Of a DNA stretch of 64,000 nucleotides, positions 29,193 to 38,616 are shown in pieces; positions within the stretch are counted from its first letter, which is position 1; each line of letters starts with the position of its first letter. The notes beneath the pieces were generated by a model. The model saw only the letters and a program-made list of their open reading frames with translations. It had not been told where the DNA came from and made no database searches. Source of the stretch: Pseudomonas entomophila L48. Lineage in GTDB: Bacteria > Pseudomonadota > Gammaproteobacteria > Pseudomonadales > Pseudomonadaceae. Both the position numbers and the translations under genes were made by a program. Where the stretch lies: contig NC_008027.1 of NCBI RefSeq assembly GCF_000026105.1, positions 5,228,501 through 5,292,500 of the forward strand, given 5' to 3'.

Positions 29193-29735
29193 TCAGAACT
29201 TGATGAAATGCTCGCGGTAGTGACGCAGCTCGGCAATGGACTCACGAATATCGTCCAGCGCAAGGTGAGTGCTGCCCTTCTTGAAGCTGTCACGCACATC
29301 CGGCGCCCAGCGGGCCGCAAGCTCCTTGAGGGTGGAAACGTCGAGGTTGCGGTAGTGGAAGTAGTTTTCCAGCCCGCGCATGTGGCGGTACAGGAAACGG
29401 CGGTCCTGGCAGATGCTGTTGCCGCAGATCGGCGACTTGCCCTTCGGTACCCACTGCTCGAGGAAGGCGATGGTCTGCGCCTCGGCCTCGGCCATGCTCA
29501 CCTTGCTCTCGCGCACCCGTTGAGTGAGGCCCGAGTTGCCATGGGTACGGGTGTTCCATTCGTCCATGCGCGCCAGCACTTCGTCGCTATGGTGGATGGC
29601 GATCACCGGGCCTTCGGCCAGGGTGTTCAGCTCACTGTCGGTGACGATGGTGGCCATCTCGATGATGACGTCGCTGTCCGGGTCCAGGCCGGTCATTTCC
29701 AGATCGATCCAGATCAGGTTCTGTGGGTTCTGCAT
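29193..29735 (-). CDS. orn: Oligoribonuclease
   Basis: DEDDh 3'-5' exoribonuclease that breaks dinucleotides such as pGpG, and so completes both RNA decay and c-di-GMP turnover. The 180-residue protein from [18 protein letters not shown] has the first DEDD motif (IDLEMTG), the [10 protein letters not shown] motif, and the final [11 protein letters not shown] segment. An ATG nine codons upstream is in frame, but the family starts at MQNPQN. Divergent from rsgA, as in many gammaproteobacteria. Confidence 0.97.
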   Translation of the reverse strand: MQNPQNLIWIDLEMTGLDPDSDVIIEMATIVTDSELNTLAEGPVIAIHHSDEVLARMDEWNTRTHGNSGLTQRVRESKVSMAEAEAQTIAFLEQWVPKGKSPICGNSICQDRRFLYRHMRGLENYFHYRNLDVSTLKELAARWAPDVRDSFKKGSTHLALDDIRESIAELRHYREHFIKF

Positions 29736-29770
29736 GAAAAGGCTCCTCTGATAGGCCGTCATATTAGCCT

Positions 29771-29932
29771 AGTGTCCTGCCTCGGAAATACGTTCTCTTT
29801 TGGCGAGTGGCTTGGGTGTTCGGCCAAGGCACCGCGACGAGTCATAGCAGGGCTATGGCGAGGAGTGGCAACGCCGGCCGGGCGCCCAGGACGCCGCCAA
29901 AAGTGAACAGCTTATTTTCGAGACAGGACGCT
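29771..29932. mobile_element. MITE-like palindromic element between orn and rsgA
   Basis: A 162-bp segment with long imperfect terminal inverted repeats. The left arm starts AGTGTCCTGCCTCGGAAATA and ends TTTTGGCG; the right arm, read in reverse, starts AGCGTCCTGTCTCGAAAATA and ends TTTTGGCG. The first 20 bases differ at three positions. There is no coding frame. A non-autonomous transposon derivative is the simplest reading, but no target duplication is visible. Confidence 0.5.
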
Positions 29933-30006
29933 CGCGAGGTTGGTCGTGGGCGGGCCGTGCTAAACTGCCTGCCGTTTTCTTTCTGCCTCGCCGACACGGA
30001 ACCTTC

Positions 30007-31038
30007 ATGGCCAAACGCCAGCTCAACCGCCGCCAGAACTGGCGCATCGAAAAGATCCAGGGCGAGCGCGCCGCCCGCGCCGCCAAACGCGAGCAGCATG
30101 TGCTGCAAGAGCTGGAGGGCGGCGACCTGGGGCCGGAGCAACTGGGCCTGGTGATCGCTCACTTCGGTGTGCAGGTCGAGGTCGAGGCCCAGGACGGCGA
30201 AGCGGCCGGCCAGGTCTTCCGCTGCCACCTGCGTGCCAACCTGCCGGCGCTGGTCACCGGCGATCGCGTGGTATGGCGCGCCGGCAACCAGGGCATCGGC
30301 GTGATCGTCGCGCAGATGCCGCGCAGCACCGAGCTGTGCCGGCCGAACAACCATGGCCAGCTCAAGCCCGTGGCAGCCAACGTCGACCTGATCGTCATCG
30401 TCTTCGCCCCGGCCCCCGAGCCGCACCCCAACCTGATCGACCGCTACCTGGTGGCCGCCGAGCACGCCGGCATTCGCCCACTGCTGCTGCTGAACAAGGC
30501 CGACCTGATCAACGAAGAAAACGCACCGACCCTCAACGCCATGCTCGAGGTGTACCGTAACCTCGGCTATCCGTTGCTGGAAGTCTCCGCCCATCAAGGC
30601 GACGGCATGCAACGCCTGCAACAGATGCTGGATGGCCATATCAGCGTGTTCGTCGGCCAGTCGGGCGTGGGCAAGTCGTCGCTGGTCAACAGCCTGTTGC
30701 CCGACGCTGGCACCCGTGTCGGCGACCTGTCGGAATGGTCGGGCCAAGGCACGCACACCACCACCACGGCGCGGCTGTACCACTTCCCCAACGGCGGCGA
30801 CCTGATCGACTCGCCGGGTATCCGCGAATTCGGCCTGGGCCACGTCAGCCGTGACGATGTGGAAGATGGCTTCATCGAGTTCCGCGAGCTGATCGGCAAC
30901 TGCCGCTTCCGCGACTGCAAGCACGACCGCGAACCGGGCTGCGCACTGCTCAAGGCATTGGAAGACGGCCAGGTTTCGCAGCAGCGCATGAGCAGTTACC
31001 GCTCGATCATCGCCAGCCTGCCGGAAGATAGCTACTAA
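30007..31038 (+). CDS. rsgA: Ribosome small subunit-dependent GTPase RsgA
   Basis: Circularly permuted GTPase that checks late maturation of the 30S subunit. The 343-residue protein has a basic N-terminus, an OB fold (about 65-110), then the permuted G domain in which NKAD (163-166) comes before the P-loop GQSGVGKSS (217-225) and DSPG, and a C-terminal zinc-binding knuckle ([14 protein letters not shown]). Start ATG at 30007 fits the family opening [14 protein letters not shown]. Followed by a strong terminator. Confidence 0.97.
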
Positions 31039-31061
31039 GGCTTTTCTGTAGGAAGCTTTAC

Positions 31062-31090
31062 CGAGAGCCGTAGGACGGCTCTCGTTTTTT
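31062..31090 (+). terminator. Rho-independent terminator after rsgA
   Basis: CGAGAGCCGT (31062-31071) pairs with ACGGCTCTCG (31075-31084) around an AGG loop and is followed by six T. It separates rsgA from the TIR-like gene. Confidence 0.93.
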
Positions 31091-31190
31091 CGTCAGCTCT
31101 TGTTGATTACCTGACCTTTCACCGATTGTTCCGCCCAGGTTTCGTCGCCAACCAGCGACTTCCCCTGCACGGCTCAAGGAAGGTCACACA

Positions 31191-31250
31191 ATGACAAGAT
31201 CAGCTACCTGCCTGCACTGCGCCTACCTCCCACAAGGAGAACAGGACTGA
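31191..31250 (+). CDS. Possible 19-residue leader peptide before the TIR-like gene
   Basis: A short open frame, MTRSATCLHCAYLPQGEQD, with a strong AAGGAAGG ribosome-binding site seven bases upstream. Its TGA stop overlaps the ATG of the next gene (TGATG), and the AAGGAG of that gene lies inside it. This is the layout of translational coupling or a leader peptide. It has a CxxC pair. No homology is recognised and it could be chance. Confidence 0.4.
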   Translation: MTRSATCLHCAYLPQGEQD

Positions 31251-31729
31251 TGCCGGTCTTCATCAGCTACCTCCATGGCGACCGCCTGGCCGCCTTCATC
31301 CTCAACGAGCGCATGCTGCTCGAAGGCATTCCCACCCAACTGGTACTGTTCGATTGCGACGGGCAGACCTTCGACGACCTGCATGGCAGCTTTTGCCAGC
31401 AAATGAGCGATGCCACCCACTGGATCGGCGTGGTGTCCGACAGCAATGGTGGCGATTGGTGGACTGCCTGGCTACTCGGGGCCGCAACCATTAGCAACCG
31501 GCGAATAAGCTTCTACCACACGGGCGAGGGAAGCCCGCCGGAACGCTTGGGCAAATGGCCGGTGATGCGCGAACGCAGCCATATCGATCTGTTTGTATTG
31601 GCGTATCACGATGAACAGACGTTCGGGCGGGGGATGTCGTCGTCCACGGGACGGCGGGGTTTCAGCGATCGGGACAACGCCGACTTCTTCCATGCCGATC
31701 TCAAGGCCAAGATCCGGCGGGGGTTCTGA
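31250..31729 (+). CDS. Small TIR-like domain protein
   Basis: A 159-residue cytoplasmic protein that looks like a single TIR fold: strand A motif VFISYLHGD (3-11), then helix LAAFILNERMLLEGI, strand B TQLVLFDCDG, helix-rich DLHGSFCQQMSDATHWIGVVS and DWWTAWLLGAA (69-79). In NAD-cleaving TIR proteins the WCxxE pattern places the catalytic Glu where this protein has Trp74, so hydrolase activity is doubtful. It lies between rsgA and motB, with no partner gene. Assignment is from motif reading only; function is unknown. Confidence 0.55.
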   Translation: MPVFISYLHGDRLAAFILNERMLLEGIPTQLVLFDCDGQTFDDLHGSFCQQMSDATHWIGVVSDSNGGDWWTAWLLGAATISNRRISFYHTGEGSPPERLGKWPVMRERSHIDLFVLAYHDEQTFGRGMSSSTGRRGFSDRDNADFFHADLKAKIRRGF

Positions 31730-31746
31730 GGGGTAGGGGGTAATCC

Positions 31747-31830
31747 TGTAGGAGCGGCTTTAGCCGCGATGCAGCCGACGCGGTGCCTGCACCCGCTTCG
31801 CGGGTGATCGCGGCTAAAGCCGCTCCTACA
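31747..31830. repeat. Inverted REP pair (GCGGCTTTAGCCGC class)
   Basis: A GTAGGAGCGGCTTTAGCCGCGAT unit faces its reverse complement, with an inner ACCCGCTTCGCGGGT hairpin. It sits between the convergent TIR-like and motB genes. Confidence 0.85.
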
Positions 31831-31855
31831 GGGGCCGCATTGCGACCCTTATCGG

Positions 31856-32881
31856 TTACTGCCCCTTGGCCTCGTCCATCTTCAACACACCCTCCTCGAA
31901 GATGTTCAGTTTCTGGCGCAGCTCGCGCGGCTGCATCGGCTCCGGTACCGCTTCGGCCCCCGCACCCGGCGCTGCGGCGCCGGGGGTAGCATTGGCGGGC
32001 GGTGTCGCCGCAGGTGGTGCATCCGGCGAACCTTGCTCGCCCTCGATGTTGCGCTGGGCCTTCTTGGTCAGCACGATGATGTCGATCCGCCGGTTGACCG
32101 GGTTGAACGGGTTCTCCCGGTCGAACAGCGACGACGACGCGTAGCCGACCACGCGGGCCACCTGGCCGTCCGGATAGCCACCGGCAACCAGCGCGCGGCG
32201 CGCGGCGTTGGCGCGGTTGGCCGACAGCTCCCAGTTGCCGAAGTCGCCGGTGCCGGCATACGGCTTGGCGTCGGTGTGGCCGCTGATGCTGATCTTGTTC
32301 GGCACCGCCTTGATGGTGTCGGCCATGGCCAGCAGGATGTCTTCGAAGTACGGCTGCAGGCGTGCGCTGCCCAGGTCGAACATCGGCCGGTTCTCGGCGT
32401 CCATGATCTGGATGCGCAGGCCGTCCTGGGTGATCTCGAACAGGATCTGGTCCTTGAACTTCTGCAGCTGCGGGTTTTCCTCGACCTTGTTCTGCAGCTC
32501 CTGCAGCAGCAGCTCCAGGCGCTCGCGCTCGACCTGCTCGGCCATGGTCTCGACCTGGTCCTTGTCCAGCTGGATGCTGGTGTCAGGCGTAGGTTCAGAC
32601 TTGGTTTCCGGGTTGATGGTCTTTTCCGGCGCCAGCTGCGGCGAACCACCCAGGTCGATGATGTACGGCGTGCCGCTCTCGGAGAACCCGATCGGGTCCT
32701 TGAAGTAGCCGGCGATGGCGATCTTCTGCTCAGGCGTGGCGGTGGACAGCAGCCACAGCACGAGGAAGAACGCCATCATCGCCGTGGCGAAGTCGGCGAA
32801 GGCAATCTTCCAGGCACCGCCATGGTGGCCGTCGCCAAAGCGCTTGACGCGCTTGACGATGATGGGCTGATTGTTCTCCAT
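31856..32881 (-). CDS. motB: Flagellar motor stator protein MotB
   Basis: Stator subunit anchored to peptidoglycan that, with MotA, converts proton flow into flagellar rotation. The 341-residue protein has one membrane helix (about 27-48) containing the proton-binding Asp30 in FADFATAMMAFFLVLWL, a plug and linker region, and an OmpA-like peptidoglycan-binding domain (ISGHTDAKPYAG, about 195-280). A Pro/Ala-rich tail follows. It lies three bases after motA. Sequence resembles the MotAB rather than the MotCD type of pseudomonads (inference). Confidence 0.96.
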   Translation of the reverse strand: MENNQPIIVKRVKRFGDGHHGGAWKIAFADFATAMMAFFLVLWLLSTATPEQKIAIAGYFKDPIGFSESGTPYIIDLGGSPQLAPEKTINPETKSEPTPDTSIQLDKDQVETMAEQVERERLELLLQELQNKVEENPQLQKFKDQILFEITQDGLRIQIMDAENRPMFDLGSARLQPYFEDILLAMADTIKAVPNKISISGHTDAKPYAGTGDFGNWELSANRANAARRALVAGGYPDGQVARVVGYASSSLFDRENPFNPVNRRIDIIVLTKKAQRNIEGEQGSPDAPPAATPPANATPGAAAPGAGAEAVPEPMQPRELRQKLNIFEEGVLKMDEAKGQ

Positions 32882-32884
32882 GGC

Positions 32885-33736
32885 TTAGCGACCGCGTACT
32901 GCTTGTTCCAGCTCGGCGAAGCTCGGGCGGTGGCCCGGGTACAGCACCTTGCGACCGAACTCGACCGCCAATGACGGCGGCATGCCGGAGGCCGAGGCCA
33001 CCAGCGAAGCCTTGATCGCCTCGTAGACGTTCAGCTCTTCCTTGGCGTCGTGACGCAGGGCGTTGGCCAGCGGGCCGAAGAAGCCATAGGCGGCGAGAAT
33101 ACCGAAGAAGGTACCGACCAGCGCCGCACCCACGTGCAGGCCGATGGACTTCTGGTCGCCATCACCCAGCGAGGCCATGGTCACCACGATGCCCAGTACC
33201 GCCGCGACGATACCGAAGCCAGGCATGCCGTCGGCGATGCCGGTCACCGCGTGGGACGGGTGCTCCAGCTCTTCCTTCATGCTCAGCAGTTCCATGTCGA
33301 ACAAGCCTTCGAGCTCGTGAGGCGCCATGTTGCCGGTGGACATGATGCGCAGGTAGTCGCAGATGAACGCAGTCATGCGCTCATCGCCCATGACTGCGGG
33401 GTATTTGGCGAAGATTGGACTGGCCGCCGGGTCCTCGATGTCGCCCTCGATGGCCATCATGCCTTCACGACGGCTCTTGTTGAGGATCTCGTACACCAGG
33501 CCCAGCACTTCGAGGTAGAAGGTGTGGGTGAAGCGGGTGCCGAACATCTTCAGCGACTTCTTGATCACATGCATGGTCATGTGACCCGGGTTGGCCTGGA
33601 GGAACGCACCGAAGGCCGCGCCGCCGATGATCAGCACCTCGAACGGTTGGATCAGTGCCGCGATCTTGCCGTGGGAAAGCACGTAGCCGCCGAGCACACT
33701 CGCGAATACGACGATGATGCCGATAATTTTAGCCAT
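32885..33736 (-). CDS. motA: Flagellar motor stator protein MotA
   Basis: Membrane subunit of the proton-driven stator. The 283-residue protein has four membrane helices (two near the N-terminus, two at about 165-225), a large cytoplasmic loop that contacts FliG, and the conserved SIGLHVGAALVGTFFGILAAYG segment (key residues GAALVGTFFGI). Start MAKIIGIIVVFASVLGG is the family start. It is expressed first in a motA-motB operon from the FliA-type promoter directly upstream. Confidence 0.96.
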   Translation of the reverse strand: MAKIIGIIVVFASVLGGYVLSHGKIAALIQPFEVLIIGGAAFGAFLQANPGHMTMHVIKKSLKMFGTRFTHTFYLEVLGLVYEILNKSRREGMMAIEGDIEDPAASPIFAKYPAVMGDERMTAFICDYLRIMSTGNMAPHELEGLFDMELLSMKEELEHPSHAVTGIADGMPGFGIVAAVLGIVVTMASLGDGDQKSIGLHVGAALVGTFFGILAAYGFFGPLANALRHDAKEELNVYEAIKASLVASASGMPPSLAVEFGRKVLYPGHRPSFAELEQAVRGR

Positions 33737-33800
33737 AAGTTGAAAGCACTTGCTGTCGTGGTCAGGGTAGGGAGCGGGAGCTTGAAAACTCTTCTTCTAC

Positions 33801-33827
33801 TTATCGGCAGAACTGCGCCAGACTATA
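33801..33827 (-). promoter_or_regulatory. FliA (sigma28) promoter of motA-motB
   Basis: On the minus strand TATAGTCT, an 11-base spacer and GCCGATAA. The second box is a perfect match to the sigma28 consensus, the first matches TAAAGTTT at six of eight positions, and the spacing is that of the class. It lies about 65 bases before the motA start codon. Confidence 0.82.
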
Positions 33828-33866
33828 GCCACTCAATGCGAAAAGCCAGTTCGGACTGATGTCAAT

Positions 33867-35402
33867 ATGCCAATTGAAACCAAGGTGCCAAGTCAGGTCC
33901 CGTCGAGTCTAGAGGCCTGGGTAAAGCTGCTCGACGGAATTCGCGTGCCGATTCCGAAGGACAGCCACGACCGTGTGCTGCAGGCCATCAACGACAACCG
34001 CCGCTCCCTGCGCGACATCGCCGAACTGATGCAGGACAGCCCCGCGCTGGTGCTCTGCGTGATGCGCGAGGCCAATCATCCGGCCAACGCCAGCCAGGCG
34101 GAGCCCGCCGAAAGCCTGGAAATCGCCCTCAATCGCCTGGGCCTGGCGCGCACCAGCCAGTTGCTGGCCCGCCTGCCCGCCGTGCCAGATGACGAGACCC
34201 CACCGGTGCTGCGCCAGTTCCTGCTGATCAGCCAGCACGCCACCCAGCAGGCCAACGGCCTGTTCGCCAGCCGCCTGGCACGCCTGTGGCAAGAAATCCA
34301 CTGGGGCAGCCTGCTGTTCCTTTCGCCGCTGTGGCCATTGGCCCTGGCCTACCCCAAGCTGCTCGATACCTGGGAGCTGCGAGTTATCCACAAGGGGGAG
34401 AACGCCGGCGAAGTCGAGCAGGAATTGTTCGGCGTGCGCATCATGCAGCTGTGCCAGGCCATGGCCCAACACTGGCGATTGCCCGAGTGGGTGACCCAGG
34501 GTTACCGCCTGCTGATGGACGAGCGCGAGCAACTGGCGCAGGTATTGAGCATCGCCCGCGAACAAGACCCACTGGTCCAGCAGCAACGCCTGGACGAGGA
34601 GCCGGCCTTGCGGCGCTGGTTCAACCAGCCGCCGAACACCGTGCTGCTGGCCAACGGCCTGGCGCTGGCCGCGCAGGTGGGTTGGGACAACCCGCACCTG
34701 CTGCGCTGGCAACTGCTCACCGCGCTATATCTGCAAACCACGCTGGATGACGTCCAGCAGCAGGTCCACCAGCAGGCTGCGGCGAGCGCCCGTCATCACG
34801 CGCAGCATGCCTTGTTCCACCCGGCCGAGGCACTGATCTGGCCCTGGCACCAGCGTCGTCCACACCCGGACATGCTCACCCCGCCGCCACCCGCGCATCA
34901 GGATCTCGAACGCTGGCGCAAGCTGTGCGCCGAACTGCTGGCCCAACCGAGCCCGTTCAGCAACGCCGTGCACCTCGCCACCCAGGCTTGTGAAGCCCTG
35001 CGGGCCTGCGGCATGCAGCGGGTGATGCTGCTGATGCTGGACAAGCCCAATGAATGCCTGCGCGTACAGCAATTGGCCGGTTTGCCGAAGGAGGCCGCCG
35101 CGCAGGTCCTGCCGCTGGCCGGGAGCAAGTTGTTGCAGCGCCTGTTGAGCCAGGCCACGCAACTGCGCCTGACACCCGAAAACCATGCGCAGTTCGCGGC
35201 CCTGATGCCCGGGCCACTGCGGGCCTTCTTCAAGGGCGAACACCTGCTGCTGCGCTCGCTGGCGGTCAATGGCCAACCCTTGATGCTGATGGTCGCCGAC
35301 CAGGGCGGCAAGCCCTTGGCCGATGTCGGCGTACAGGCCTTCGGCAAGACCGCACAGTGCGTGGAACGTGCCCTGGCCACCTTTGGCGCCCGCCATTCAT
35401 AG
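33867..35402 (+). CDS. HDOD domain protein with a GAF-like C-terminal region
   Basis: A 511-residue cytoplasmic protein. The first 210 or so residues match the HDOD output domain (VPIPKDSHDRVLQAINDN, then ALVLCVMREANHP and LNRLGLARTSQLL), a signalling module related to HD phosphohydrolases but without their metal ligands. The last 150 residues (NAVHLATQACEALRACGMQ onward) look like a GAF-type sensor. It diverges from motAB with 130 bases between them. HDOD proteins often act in motility or c-di-GMP networks; the specific role here is unknown. Confidence 0.8.
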   Translation: MPIETKVPSQVPSSLEAWVKLLDGIRVPIPKDSHDRVLQAINDNRRSLRDIAELMQDSPALVLCVMREANHPANASQAEPAESLEIALNRLGLARTSQLLARLPAVPDDETPPVLRQFLLISQHATQQANGLFASRLARLWQEIHWGSLLFLSPLWPLALAYPKLLDTWELRVIHKGENAGEVEQELFGVRIMQLCQAMAQHWRLPEWVTQGYRLLMDEREQLAQVLSIAREQDPLVQQQRLDEEPALRRWFNQPPNTVLLANGLALAAQVGWDNPHLLRWQLLTALYLQTTLDDVQQQVHQQAAASARHHAQHALFHPAEALIWPWHQRRPHPDMLTPPPPAHQDLERWRKLCAELLAQPSPFSNAVHLATQACEALRACGMQRVMLLMLDKPNECLRVQQLAGLPKEAAAQVLPLAGSKLLQRLLSQATQLRLTPENHAQFAALMPGPLRAFFKGEHLLLRSLAVNGQPLMLMVADQGGKPLADVGVQAFGKTAQCVERALATFGARHS

Positions 35403-35447
35403 CCGCCTTGCGCTACAATCGCCCTCTTGCCACCCTGGAGATCGTGG

Positions 35448-36257
35448 ATGACTGATTTTTCCGGCTTGCCCCTGGTGATCGAGCCTGCGGACCTGCTGCC
35501 GCGCCTGGATTCGCCACAGCTGATCCTGGTCGACCTGACCAGCGTCAACCGCTATGGCAGCGGGCATATCCCCGGGGCCCGCTTCGTCGACCCGAAACGC
35601 ACCCAGCTGGGCCAACCGCCAGCGCCGGGGCTGCTGCCAGCGCGTGCCGACCTGGAAAAACTGTTCGGTGAGCTCGGCCACCGCGACGACGCGGTCTATG
35701 TGGTCTACGACGACGAGGGTGGCGGCTGGGCCGGACGCTTCATCTGGCTGCTCGACGTGATCGGCCACAAGGGCTACCACTATCTCAATGGCGGCATTCA
35801 AGCCTGGCCGGCGGACAAGCTGTCCACCGACACACCTGATATCGCCAATGGCCCGGTGAGCCTGCACCTGCATGCCGAACCCACCGCCACCCGCGAATAC
35901 CTGCAAAGCCGCCTGGGCGCCGCCGACCTGGTCATCTGGGACGCCCGCGGGCCGCTGGAATACAGTGGCGAGAAAGTCCTGGCGGCCAAAGGCGGGCACA
36001 TCCCCGGCGCGATCAACTTCGAATGGACCGCCGGCATGGACCTCAACGACCACCTGCGTATCCGCAAGGACATCGCCGATGTTCTGCAAAACCTGGGCAT
36101 CACCCCGGACAAGGAAGTGATCACCCACTGCCAGACCCACCATCGCTCCGGCTTCACCTACCTCGTGGCCAAGGCCCTCGGCTATCCACGGGTCAAGGGT
36201 TATGCCGGTTCCTGGGGCGAATGGGGCAACCACCCCGACACGCCTGTCGAAGTTTAA
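35448..36257 (+). CDS. Two-domain thiosulfate sulfurtransferase (rhodanese)
   Basis: Transfers sulfane sulfur from thiosulfate to cyanide or other thiophilic acceptors. The 269-residue protein has two rhodanese domains; the first is structural and the second carries the active-site loop HCQTHHRSG with Cys228, the same loop as Azotobacter RhdA. ATG at 35448 (MTDFSGLPLVIEP) is preferred to one seven codons upstream. Nine bases separate it from psd, suggesting co-transcription, as is usual in Pseudomonas. Confidence 0.93.
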   Translation: MTDFSGLPLVIEPADLLPRLDSPQLILVDLTSVNRYGSGHIPGARFVDPKRTQLGQPPAPGLLPARADLEKLFGELGHRDDAVYVVYDDEGGGWAGRFIWLLDVIGHKGYHYLNGGIQAWPADKLSTDTPDIANGPVSLHLHAEPTATREYLQSRLGAADLVIWDARGPLEYSGEKVLAAKGGHIPGAINFEWTAGMDLNDHLRIRKDIADVLQNLGITPDKEVITHCQTHHRSGFTYLVAKALGYPRVKGYAGSWGEWGNHPDTPVEV

Positions 36258-36266
36258 GGACGCTCA

Positions 36267-37130
36267 ATGAAATCCCGCTTGTTCATCATCAGCCAGTACC
36301 TGCTGCCGCACCACCTGCTGTCGCGCCTGGCCGGCTGCGTCGCCGAGTGCCGTGCGCGCTGGTTCAAGAATGCCTTCACCGCCTGGTTCGCCAAGCGCTA
36401 CCAGGTGAACATGTCCGAGGCGCTGGTCGAAGACCTCAGCGCCTACGAGCACTTCAACGCGTTCTTCACCCGCGCCCTCAAGCCGGGTGCCCGCCCGCTG
36501 GACGAGACCCCTGGCGCGATCCTCTGCCCAGCCGATGGCGCCGTCAGCCAGCTCGGCCCGATCGAGCATGGCCGTATTTTCCAGGCCAAGGGCCACGGCT
36601 ACAGCGCCCTGGAGTTGCTGGGCGGTGATCCGGCCCTGGCCGCACCGTTCATGGGCGGCGAGTTCGCCACCATCTACCTGTCGCCCAAGGACTACCACCG
36701 CGTGCACATGCCGCTGGCCGGCACCCTGCGCGAGATGGTCTATGTGCCTGGCCGGCTGTTCTCGGTCAACCAGACCACCGCGGAAAACGTCCCTGAGCTG
36801 TTCGCCCGCAACGAACGCGTGGTCTGCCTGTTCGACACCGAACGCGGCCCGATGGCCGTGGTGTTGGTGGGCGCGATGATCGTCGCCTCGATCGAAACGG
36901 TCTGGGCTGGCCTGGTCACCCCACCGAAGCGCGAACTGAAGACCTTCCGCTACGACGAAGCCAGCCGTGCGCCGATCCATCTGGAGAAAGGTGCCGAGCT
37001 GGGTCGCTTCAAGCTAGGTTCCACCGCTATCGTGCTGTTCGGGCCCGAGCAGGTGAAGTGGGCCGAGAGCCTGGGTGCTGGTTCCGCGGTGCGCATGGGT
37101 GAGATGCTGGCAGTGCCCGCCCAGGCCTGA
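36267..37130 (+). CDS. psd: Phosphatidylserine decarboxylase proenzyme
   Basis: Makes phosphatidylethanolamine from phosphatidylserine at the inner membrane. The 287-residue proenzyme contains the self-cleavage motif LGST with cleavage between Gly251 and Ser252, which leaves the pyruvoyl group on the small subunit. Other family marks are [12 protein letters not shown] and [13 protein letters not shown]. It follows the rhodanese gene and is closed by a strong terminator. Confidence 0.97.
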   Translation: MKSRLFIISQYLLPHHLLSRLAGCVAECRARWFKNAFTAWFAKRYQVNMSEALVEDLSAYEHFNAFFTRALKPGARPLDETPGAILCPADGAVSQLGPIEHGRIFQAKGHGYSALELLGGDPALAAPFMGGEFATIYLSPKDYHRVHMPLAGTLREMVYVPGRLFSVNQTTAENVPELFARNERVVCLFDTERGPMAVVLVGAMIVASIETVWAGLVTPPKRELKTFRYDEASRAPIHLEKGAELGRFKLGSTAIVLFGPEQVKWAESLGAGSAVRMGEMLAVPAQA

Positions 37131-37145
37131 AACCTGGCACCATGC

Positions 37146-37173
37146 AAAAGGCCCTGCATATGCAGGGCCTTTT
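37146..37173 (+). terminator. Rho-independent terminator after psd
   Basis: AAAAGGCCCTGCA (37146-37158) pairs with TGCAGGGCCTTTT around a TA centre. The T run follows on the plus strand and the A run makes it bidirectional. Confidence 0.92.
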
Positions 37174-37184
37174 CGCTTGTACTG

Positions 37185-37249
37185 TTCGCCGGCAAGCCGG
37201 CTCCTACGGGTGTATTACGAAACCCGTAGGAGCCGGCTTTGCCGGCGAA
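37185..37249. repeat. Inverted REP pair (CCGGCTTGCCGG class)
   Basis: TTCGCCGGCAAGCCGGCTCC faces a GTAGGAGCCGGCTTTGCCGGCGAA unit, between the psd terminator and the serB stop codon. Confidence 0.85.
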
Positions 37250-37265
37250 CCAGGCGATGCGGTCT

Positions 37266-38480
<1,215 letters not shown>

Positions 38481-38616
38481 GACCGGGCTCCGACTTCGAT
38501 GAAAAATGCGCATTCTACCGATTTTCCATGACCATCGGGCACCAACGATACTTTGCCGACAAAACGCGTATCGCTATACTGCGCAGCAACTTTCTCGCCA
38601 TAAAGAGCCGCGCTCT

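Noticed and set aside
31250..31729. Anti-phage TIR defence gene
   Set aside because: The usual catalytic Glu is missing, and no partner (SIR2, ThsA-like, CBASS or NLR gene) is nearby. Only a TIR-like domain is claimed.
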